Shown here in pieces: positions 55,613 to 64,000 of a stretch of 64,000 nucleotides of DNA (positions are counted from its first letter, which is position 1; each line of letters opens with the position of its first letter). This DNA comes from Liolophura sinensis (Eukaryota > Mollusca > Polyplacophora > Chitonida > Chitonidae), in contig NC_088297.1 in the NCBI RefSeq assembly GCF_032854445.1, positions 12,511,278-12,575,277 on the forward strand, written 5' to 3'. The notes below the pieces were generated by a model. The model was not told the DNA's origin and did no database searches. It saw only the letters and a list, made by a program, of their open reading frames with translations. The translations under genes and the position numbers were made by a program.

Positions 55613-56034
55613 GCTATAAACAGTATTGCAAGCCTCGTTATTTATCTATTGAAATTTAGTGCAGAGACATCTCTAGTCGCTGTGTATTTCATCTATCGTT
55701 TGCAACATCTTTTGTCCGTTTGATGTCACGTGGGATTATTGCCAGAGAACACATTGCGTAACTAGAATATTCACATGCGCGGCAATCAACTAGGGACGAC
55801 ACAATGTACTGACCAAGATATTTATCTTCAGAGTGGTGAAAGGAACATGGGAAAATGGTGATAAGTATAAGGGGGGGGGGGGGTGAGGGGTTGGTGGTGG
55901 GTAACAGGTAAGCATAGTGCAACGATTTGTGGCAGCAAACCAGTTAGTCTAATGACCATAGAGAAAATATGGAAGATGTAAGATGTATCGCAGTCCATAG
56001 ATGGTATCAACACAACATCATGTGCAGTAGGAAC

Positions 56035-56895
56035 CGCACATTCAACAGCTTAAAACAGTAGTGTATCAAATGTAAACAGGACACGCACACCCCAGAGCCT
56101 AAAACAGTAGTGTATCAAATGTAAACAAGACTTGCACATCCCAGAGCCTAAAACAGTAGTGTATCAAATGTAAACAAGACTTGCACATCCCAGAGCCTAA
56201 AACAGTAGTGTATCAAATGTAAACAGAACACGCACATCCCAGAGCCTAAAACAGTAGTGTATCAAATGTAAACAAGACTTGCACATCCCAAAGCCTAAAC
56301 AGTAGTGTATCAAATGTTAACAGGATTTCCACATAACAGAGCCTAAAACAGTAGTGTATCAAATGTAAACAGAACTTGCACATCCCAGAGCCTGAAACAC
56401 TAGTTTGGCAAATGTAAACAAGACTTGCACATCCCAAAGCCTAAAACAGTAGTGTATCAAATGTTAACAGGATTTCCACATAACAGAGCCTAAAACAGTA
56501 GTGTATCAAATGTAAACAGAACTTGCACATCCCAGAGCCTGAAACACTAGTTTGGCAAATGTAAACAAGACTTGCACATCTCAGAGCTTAAAACAGTGGT
56601 GTATCAAATGTAAACAGGACTTGCACATTCCAGAGCCTAAAACAGTGGTGTATCAAATGTAAACAAGACTTGCACATCCCAGAGCCTAAAACAGTGGTGT
56701 ATCAAATGTAAACAGGACTTGCACATTCCAGAGCCTAAAACAGTAGTGTATCAAATGTGAACAAGACTTGCACATCCCAGAGCCTAAAACAGTAGTGTAT
56801 CAAACGTAAACAGGACTTGCACATTCCAGAGCCTAAAACAGTAGTGTATCAAATGTAAACAGGTTTTGCACATCCCAGAGTGTATCAAATGTAAA
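56035..56895. repeat. 49-bp minisatellite, ~17 units
   Basis: CCTAAAACAGTAGTGTATCA AATGTAAACAAGACTTGCAC ATCCCAGAG at a 49-base period. A three-unit block near 56290-56435 is repeated at 56437-56582. It lies in or downstream of the aquaporin first intron. Confidence 0.95.
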
Positions 56896-57677
56896 CAGAA
56901 ACCCTATGAACATGAGCGATTAGCACTCCAAATTGCACCTGCAGGCTCCAACGCTATGCATGCCATAGACGGTTGGTAATCCACATTCCACAGACTGGTA
57001 CTTTGTGTATAACAAGAAATCGGCAACACACATAGCACAGGAAGTTTTCAATGTTATTGTAAATAGGTAAGAAATAGTCCATGATTCTTGGTTGTACGTA
57101 AAAATCTATTCCACGGGCAATACAGCAGTGTCTTATGTACATTTTGTATTGTACACAGAGCATAATGGCATAGTATTTTATAGAGCATATTTCCATCGGA
57201 AATGCCACAGTATCAGTTGCAGAGAATAAATGTATACAGTTTGCAAAACTTAAAAGCACGGAGATAACAGTATCATTATCGCGTGTTTAGACGCATATTT
57301 ACCGCATACGGTATCTGTTTTTGTGTAACTCGTAAATGTAATGTAATATAGCAGTAAGGGATTCAAAAATTATAAAAAAAATATATTCACTGCAGTAATC
57401 AAAGCAGTACAATACAAGTTTAGTTTTAAAAAGCATGGCGTAGTAAGTCTCTTAGGTGTGACAATTTACAAAACCTAGCTCTGAACGGAGTAACAGGAAA
57501 GTAGACCTGTTTTAATCCTATTGTATGTTAAATGTGATGACAACACCGTGTTTTGAGTATTTCTAGACCACTGACGTCGAGTAAATTTGCAATGAACATA
57601 ACCGCAGTTTGTTTTTTACCTAATTCTGCTGAATCCATCGTGCTACTGGGCGTGTAATTTACTATTAATACATTTAC
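56896..57677. other. No recognisable gene
   Basis: Unique AT-rich sequence. Confidence 0.5.
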
Positions 57678-58013
57678 ATGAACTGGTTAGAAGACAACAT
57701 TGACGGTAAATCGACACTTAAAAGATGTCGTATTTCACTGGTTACGTTTGACTATTCGCCAGCTATGCCGATAATCACATTGTATCAGTTTATAGATGTT
57801 TATAGAACCATGTATCAAATCACCAAAATTGACCGACTGTTAAACATCTTGAAATACTGTCGTAAGAACATAAGTACAGAGGTGGGACAGGTATATTTGC
57901 ATGAATTTATTACACTTATTCTGAAGCATACACAATGTACATCGATGGTGTTTATTAGCAAACTGTTAGGTGCAACAGAAGAAGATCCCTTCAAATTTGC
58001 TACGCGTTTTTAA
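57678..58013 (+). CDS. Unrecognised 111-codon open frame
   Basis: ATG to TAA, not composed of tandem or interspersed repeats found elsewhere in the window. The predicted product is mixed polar/hydrophobic (contains FIDVYRTMYQITKIDRLLNI and FITLILKHTQCTSMVFISKL) with no recognised motif, signal peptide or clear membrane span. No splice context stands out. Chance open frame or relic are both possible. Confidence 0.15.
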   Translation: MNWLEDNIDGKSTLKRCRISLVTFDYSPAMPIITLYQFIDVYRTMYQITKIDRLLNILKYCRKNISTEVGQVYLHEFITLILKHTQCTSMVFISKLLGATEEDPFKFATRF

Positions 58014-58204
58014 AAGAATATTAGAAGTAGAATGAAACACAATACGGTATTGACACATACTCATTTCACCTAATGGCTTACCTGGTGAAACAGATTAGAG
58101 CAAACTTGTTGACATTTTGTCGTAATATCACGAGAACTACTGCGGCAAACCGACCGTTTAAGATATAGAGTGACATGAGTATAATACTGACATGTCAGGG
58201 TCCT

Positions 58205-58832
58205 ATGTGACCGAGGTGGTTAGGAGTGAGCGAGTGAGTGCTTGGGGTTTAACGTCGTACTCAACAATTTTTCAGTCATATGACGACGAAGGAATCCTTA
58301 GGGTGCATGTACGTGTAATGTGCTTCCGTGTTGCAGGACCAATTTCCACCGCTCTTTGACGGATTTCCACCGCTCTTTTATTTAGTGCTGCTTCATTGAG
58401 ACGACTTACCGAAGGCAAGTAAGTCGCCCCGCCCGAGCCATTATACTGATACGGGTCAACCAGTCGTTGCACTATCCCCTTCATGCTGAACGCCAAGTGA
58501 GGAAGCTACATCTTCCTCTTTTAAAGTCTTAGGTGTGACTCGATCAAGGATTGATCCTGGATCTACCGGTCCCGAAGCGGACGTTCTACCAACTGTGCTA
58601 TCCGGGCCGGTAGGTGGTTAGGAAGCCAGCTCTGCGCAATGACTCAGGAGCATCTCACTAACGCGAGAGGTGTGAGTTCAAACCAGATCGTGCTGGCTTC
58701 CACTCCGGTCGTGTGTGAGAAGCTTTGTCAATAGAATGGTCGTTGGTTTCCTCCGGGATCTGCCAGGTTTCCCAAATATAAGAGAAATATGCTTGAGTAC
58801 GGCATAAAACGCCAAACAAATAAATAAATTTG
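58205..58832 (+). mobile_element. SINE-A interrupted by SINE-B
   Basis: Head GTGACCGAGGTGGTTAGG at 58207-58224 continues at 58612 (AGGTGGTTAGGAAGCC) and runs to CAAATAAATAAAT near 58830. Confidence 0.9.
58226..58611 (-). mobile_element. SINE-B, full length, nested in SINE-A
   Basis: On the minus strand: tRNA-like head with A box TAGCACAGTTGG (near 58597) and B box GGATCAATCC (near 58550), core CAGTCATATGACGACGAAGG (plus-strand reading, 58273) and a CACTC-rich tail. Exact 12-bp target duplication AGGTGGTTAGGA (58214-58225 and 58612-58623). Confidence 0.95.
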
Positions 58833-59006
58833 GGCGTTCAAGATATACCATGTAATGAATCGAACAAAACTAAATTTGTTGAATGAAATGTTAGAACCTG
58901 TCATGTGTATTTACCATCTGAAGCCAAATAATAGATGAATGCTCATGACTTATCGCCACGTGGGCAATAATGAAGCCATGCACTGGTGAGAAAACCAAAA
59001 AAGTTG

Positions 59007-59195
59007 CACTCAAAAAATTAATGTATTAATTTTAACAGGAAGTCTGTCGGCTGAGAGATACTAGAATAAATTCGGTTATTATAACATATTCAACATAATA
59101 TCCTGTTAGTCTAAGAGAATCTTTGTGTTGAATTAATAGAATGCGTGTGTTATGTTTAACCGATTAATCTGCTGCAATAACAGAATACATTTCCT
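59007..59195. mobile_element. MITE-1, right end lost
   Basis: CACTCAAAAAATTAATGTAT and later GCAATAACAGAATACATTTC; the terminal repeat is missing. The surrounding 58833-59464 is otherwise unique. Confidence 0.75.
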
Positions 59196-59464
59196 TGATT
59201 GTATCGTGTTGCGTTAACAATCACAGGCATTAAGTGTTTAACAGTGAGATGGCTAAAGTACCTTAACAATAGACCAGCCATTTAATGGCGTTTCCGGGAC
59301 GAGGACAGCGGTCGAGTTTTGCGGAAGTAGGTTCGTAACACTTAGTCGTGGTTGTCAACATTCATGCAATCTAGACCAAAGCATTTTTTATTGATTAAAC
59401 CCGTAAGCTATGTCATCCAAAGTTGTTGTTTGTTACAAAAGTTATTTGAACAGAACGCATCTTG

Positions 59465-59655
59465 TCTTTCACCAATGCGGTCCCTGTGACTTCAAGTCCA
59501 GCTTATCCTGGCTCCCTCTCCGGCCGTACGTGGGAGGGTCTGCCAGCAACCTGCGAATGATCGTGTCTTTACCTTCATCATAACGCTGACCGCTGTCGAA
59601 TAAGTGAAATATTTTAGAGTACGACGTAAAACGCAAACAAATAAATAAATAAATC
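59465..59655 (+). mobile_element. SINE-A, head truncated
   Basis: TTCACCAATGCGGTCCCTGT through ACAAATAAATAAATAAAT. Confidence 0.93.
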
Positions 59656-60010
59656 TTCTCGTTCAAGATATACCATGTATTGAAAGAAACGAGACTAAAT
59701 TTGGTGAATGAAATATTCGAACCTGTCATATATACATTTACCACTTGAAGCCAATCAAAATATGAATGAGGGCACAACGCCATATTGCAGCCATATAACA
59801 GTGAGAAGCCAAAGAAGTTAACGGTGGATCTTATTGTGCTACCAATCCCGGACATTACGTGTTTACGAGTGAGATGACTAAAATCACCTTACAATTATAG
59901 GACAGCATTGAGAAGCCAAAGAAGTTAAACGGTAGATCTTCTCGTGTTACCAATCAAGGACATTAAGTGCTTACGAGTGAGATGACAAATTATAGGCCAG
60001 GCATTTCATG
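59656..60010. repeat. Local duplication
   Basis: GAGAAGCCAAAGAAGTTAA, CGGTAGATCTTCTCGTG and TACGAGTGAGATGAC at 59800-59880 recur at 59910-59990. The 58840-58930 stretch (AAGATATACCATGTA...AACAAAACTAAATTTG) also resembles 59665-59755. Confidence 0.7.
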
Positions 60011-60232
60011 GAGTCGCCTGGACGATAAGAGCCTGGCGCACTTTTGTGGAGTTATGTTCTTAGCACTTGTAAGTGTTTGTCATCATCTCGTCGAGACTGA
60101 CGCATTGTTTTATTGATTAAACGCGTAAGCAAAGTCATTCAATACTGTTATTAGGCACCTGAGCTCATTTGCGGGAGCAGAAATTATTGGAACAGAAAAA
60201 ATCTTGTCTGTCAACAGTCGCTGTGATGGGTT

Positions 60233-60427
60233 TATTTATTTATTTATTTGATTGATGTTTTACGCCGTACTCAAGAATATTTCACTTATACGACGGCGGC
60301 CAGCTTTATGGTGGGTGGAAACCGGGCAGGGCCCGGGGGAAACCCACGACCATCTGCAGGTTACTGACAGACTTCCTCACATACGGCCGGAGAGGAAGCC
60401 AGCATGAGCTGGACTTGAACTCACAGC
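60233..60427 (-). mobile_element. SINE-A, head truncated
   Basis: TTTGATTGATGTTTTACGCC through GAGCTGGACTTGAACTCACA. Confidence 0.95.
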
Positions 60428-60429
60428 CA

Positions 60430-60500
60430 TTATTTATTTGATTTACTCAAGAATATTTCTCTTGTATGAAGGCGGTCAGAATTCTAGCACAGCCCGGGGA
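60430..60500 (-). mobile_element. SINE-A 3' fragment
   Basis: TTTACTCAAGAATATTTCTC TTGTATGAAGGCGGTCAG, directly after the previous copy. Confidence 0.8.
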
Positions 60501-60839
60501 TGGAATACAATGGATATACACGTGCGCAGTTAAATGATTACATAACACTCCGGTATTATGGTATGTAGGGGAAACAGGGTTTCATGTGGATGGGGAATCC
60601 CCACGGCCTAGTCCATATATCTAGTTATGAAGTAATTGTTTATTTAATGTTATGACAACACAACATTTTGAGCTATTCCATGTAGACCAGCGACGCCTAA
60701 AAATTGCAAATAATATCATTCATTCTGTTTTACTGAATTCATTTTAATTCATATGCACGGTGCTATAAGGGGGAGTTCTAGCTGCTACTATTTAAGAGTA
60801 AGAATAGAGCCCTTACTTTCACTCTTCATGCTGCAGTCT

Positions 60840-61110
60840 TCAACATTTAGTGTGCCACAATAAAAATGTTTCACTTATATAAGCATGGTTGGCTATAAGG
60901 ATGGAGGAAAAAGAACAGGAGCCCACTTCAGGAAAAACAAATCATATTACAAATTTTGACGTAAGTGAAACTGGCCGTAAGGAAACTGTACAGAGGTCGG
61001 ATTTAAAACGGTCGAACCTCAACAGATTCAAGAAGAAAATACAGACCTAAGGCTGCAATCAAACCAGCCAGAGCTGGATTCGAACATGCGACCTTGTTGA
61101 CCAAAGGTTC
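60840..61110 (-). mobile_element. SINE-D, diverged
   Basis: AATGTTTCACTTATATAAGC at the left (SINE-A-like domain) and AGAGCTGGATTCGAACATGC (reverse B box ATGTTCGAATCC) at the right. Confidence 0.55.
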
Positions 61111-61461
61111 GTAGACTGATGACAGAAGACATTATACTGACGGTTCAGCAAATGTTATTGATGAACAGTTTATCTAATTAAAGATATCCGATATTGATAA
61201 CTCTGGCGCTTATACAGAATATCGTCTCATCTTTTAATATTATAGAACAGATATCTTGTTTGCTCTCGTTAAACTCGCAATGCTCCTGTAAAATCACAAA
61301 TGTCCCTTAGCATAAGTCATGTTGAACAGGCAAGTCTCGTATTCAAGCGAACAAGCCGGCGAATGCAGAGTCAGTTGGTGATTAAATGTTAGGGGTAACA
61401 GTCACTTCGATTTCACGTTGGCTTGTTTACGTCATTGAGGGAAGGCACGCCGAGAAAAATA

Positions 61462-61660
61462 GGAGTGATTGAGTGAGTTCTCGGGATTTATCGTTGTATT
61501 TAACAAATTTTCAGTCATATGACGACAAAGGAGTCCTCAGAGCTTTTTTTATCTAGTGCTGCTCCACTGAGACGACTTCCCGAAGGCAAATTTCATCTTC
61601 CTCTTTTTAAGTCTTGGGTTGACCCGACCCAGGATTGATCCTGAATCTACTAGAATCCTA
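61462..61660 (-). mobile_element. SINE-B, internally deleted
   Basis: AAATTTTCAGTCATATGACG ACAAAGGAGTCC, then CCGACCCAGGATTGATCCTG; about 130 bases missing. Confidence 0.88.
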
Positions 61661-62345
61661 GGCACATGCTGTGGCGCTGAAAAGTTGCCAGAAAGTTTTG
61701 ATTTATAGCAGCAATGTACTTTAAGCGAGTTGTAATTTACAACCCATTTCACGATGGAATATGAGTATTTGCTGGTAAGAGGTCAATCGTAGCTCTATAA
61801 ATTTCCTTCCACCTCACCTGTTGCTTAAACATAATTATTGTGGGTGAAATTTCGAGAGCCCAGTTTTTATCGTTATCCAGGGCGTGCCACATAACTAGCC
61901 GTGCATGCACAGAGAAAGGCAACTCGACAATATTCATGCGAACTTGTGTCCTTTCAATAAATGGGTTGTGTGATACTTGATATTTGTTCTTCCACGTTCT
62001 GGGCCGTGCCGACTTCATTGTTCCGCCTGAGCTGTTTTCGAGGGCTCGATATCAATGAACGATCGACAATGCTCGTAAGACAGTTTGTCGGAGATTGCTT
62101 ATTTTCCCGTGGCGCATTTGTGGCATACACGTTGAACTCATGTGAAAATGTACAGTTAATAAAGCTCTAAAAGGGTTTAAAACAATTTTCGCGGAGAGAG
62201 ACAAGGAATGGCTGTTAAAGCTACAACACAAGTGCATCTTCTCATCGTCTTTTAGACCAAGATTCTGTCAGCTTCGTTGTGCTGTCTACGACTGATGTGA
62301 ATATTGACCCCTTTCTGGTGTAAATTTGGACAAGTGTATTCAACG
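61661..62345. other. No recognisable gene
   Basis: Unique sequence. Confidence 0.45.
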
Positions 62346-62349
62346 AAGA

Positions 62350-63160
62350 AGAATTCGACTATAAGCCAGTGAATGAATTTGACAATAAGCGAGTGAGTGA
62401 ATTTGACCACAAGCGACTGAGTGAATTTGACAGTAAGCGAGTGAGTGGATTTGACTGTAAGCCAGTGAGTGAATTTGACAATAAGCAAGAGAGTGAATCT
62501 GATCATAAGCGAGTGAGTGAATTTGACTATAAGCGAGTGAATGAATTTGACAATAAGCGAGTGTGTGCATTTGACAATAAGCAAGTGAGTGAATTTCATC
62601 ATAAGCGAGAGTGTGAATATGACAATAAGCGAGTGAATGAATTTGACAATAAGCGAGTGAGTGAATTTGACAATAAGCGAGTGAATGAATTTGACAATAA
62701 GCGAGTGAGTGAATTTGACCGTAAGCGAGTGAGTGAATTTGACCGTAAGGGAGTGAGAGAATTTGACAGTAAGCGAGTGAGTGGATTTGACTATAAGCGA
62801 GTGAGTGAATTTGACAATAAGCGAGTGAGAGAATTTGACAATAAGCGAGTGAGTGAATTTGACTATAAGCGAGTGAGTGAATTTGACCATAAGCGACTGA
62901 GTGAATTTGACAGTAAGCGAGTGAGTGGATTTGACTATAAGCCAGTGAGTGAATTTGACAATAAGCGAGTGAGAGAATTTGACAATAAGCGAGTAAGTGG
63001 ATTTGACCATAAGCGAGTGAATGAATTTGACTATAAGCGAGTGAATGAATTTGACAATAAGCGAATGAGTGGATCTGACCATAAGCGATTGTGTGAATTT
63101 GACCTTAAGCGATTGTGTAAATTTGACGGTAAGGGAGTGAGTGAATTTGAATATTTGACG
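62350..63160. repeat. 24-bp minisatellite array, ~33 units
   Basis: Monomer GAATTTGACAATAAGCGAGT GAGT at a 24-base (8-codon) period. It is open for 270 codons on the plus strand (EFDNKRVS repeats) and 314 on the minus strand (KFTHSLIV repeats); the plus-strand frame has no upstream ATG. Confidence 0.95.
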
Positions 63161-63905
63161 TTTTCCAAGTCCGAACAGTGATGATTCACGGGACAATTTA
63201 GTGATAATCCAGGAGCTGTTTTATGTAGACTGTGTACAGTATGACCATGCCATAGCTTTAGAATAAAGTTTATATAGTCGCCTTGCAAATGTGTGTTCGC
63301 GCTGATCCCATTAGGTGTATTTAAGCTAATTACCTTTGTTTTACCGATAGGCCAAAGTCATTCCAGTCAGCAATATTTGCATTCTCGTAGCAGCTTTGAC
63401 AAACATTATACGACCACATAAATGTAGCACCACGTGTTTGACTTTTGAACTTTCTCAGTGCACATGGCCTAGCCACGTTTTTGTAACGATGACATTGCAA
63501 AACTTTAAGGCTTCTGAAAAGCATGACATAGGTTAACATCTCAAGTCCTCGTGCCAGGTTTCATGGAAATAAACACCACACCAATGGGAAGTACTTTCCC
63601 ATTGGGTAACTTCACTCGACCAGCACGACATATTTTGAAAGGTCGAAAAAGTTAGGAGAAAGTAGGGAATTGTTCAGATGTGCTTCGTGAAGTTGTGGCA
63701 AAATTCCCCTCTGATTTAAGAGAGAGAATGTAGAAGCTACATAAGTGGCTATCATGCATGGTTATGTTACAGTAAAGATACCTGAAATCTATGACACGTG
63801 TCCTATTAGACGTATTCATGTCGTTCTAACTATCATGAGGCAAAGCTATGGTACTACTGTGGCTACCACGGCTACATATACATGTATCTTTTGTAATCAC
63901 GGTCT
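63161..63905. other. Unique sequence with a 10-bp hairpin
   Basis: CCAATGGGAA GTACT TTCCCATTGG at 63580-63604. No gene recognised. Confidence 0.5.
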
Positions 63906-64000
63906 GGGCCTCCATGCCTCAGTTGGTTAGCGCGCTAGCGCAGCATAATGGCCCAGAAGCCTCCCACCAATGCGGTCGCTGTGGGTTCAAGTCCAGCTCA
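63906..64000 (+). mobile_element. SINE-A head, cut by window end
   Basis: GGGCCTCCATGCCTCAGTTG GTTAGC through GTGGGTTCAAGTCCAGCTCA. Confidence 0.93.

Noticed and set aside
62252-63196. 314- and 270-codon open frames on opposite strands
   Set aside because: Products of a 24-bp tandem repeat. The plus-strand frame opens after a TAA with no ATG before the array. Kept only as a finding.

Overview
The window is animal nuclear DNA, AT-rich and mostly non-coding. Small exons with GT/AG splice sites sit in a background of tRNA-derived SINEs, short terminal-inverted-repeat elements (MITEs) and long minisatellites. There are no operons, prokaryotic genes, rRNA genes or CRISPR arrays. The repeats (a mollusc-type tRNA SINE ending in (AAAT)n, plus a second SINE family with a CAGTCATATGACGACGAAGG core) and the gene sequences fit a marine mollusc. 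The species assignment is inference.

Genes. (1) One complete gene is resolved: a delta-1-pyrroline-5-carboxylate reductase (proline synthesis) on the minus strand, six exons, ATG at 34254 to TGA at 27654, 282 residues, all splice phases consistent. About 1.4 kb upstream, a second exon (35645-35579) encodes another start of the same NAD(P)-binding fold and ends in the same splice phase, so the locus looks like it has two alternative first exons. (2) The first coding exon of an aquaporin lies at 54839-55045 on the plus strand; the rest of the gene was not found and probably lies beyond the window. (3) On the minus strand, a short start exon (9587-9555) and a transmembrane plus coiled-coil exon (5750-5533) are phase-compatible and together resemble the N-terminus of a Golgi type II glycosyltransferase, possibly FUT8. 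A few weaker exon-like islands are listed with low confidence.

Layout. 0-5 kb: a SINE inside a 48-bp minisatellite, a 1.65-kb array of 44-bp units, then three shorter arrays. 5-10 kb: palindromic MITE, FUT8-like exons, SINE fragments. 10-27 kb: a 1.4-kb array of 35-bp units, many SINEs, MITEs and a 50-bp array. 27.6-35.7 kb: the reductase gene, its introns crowded with SINEs mostly in sense orientation. 36-52 kb: intergenic DNA with several unclassified dispersed repeats and a 39-bp array that contains an inverted block. 52-64 kb: aquaporin start exon, 49-bp and 24-bp arrays, and a SINE nested in a SINE.

The longest open reading frames in the window (429, 314 and 270 codons) are artefacts of tandem repeats, not genes. 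No new multi-gene system is visible. The most interesting signals are the paired first exons of the reductase gene, a SINE that supplies sequence right up to a reductase splice acceptor, a 3' domain apparently shared between SINE families with different tRNA heads, and several undescribed-looking MITE and repeat families.
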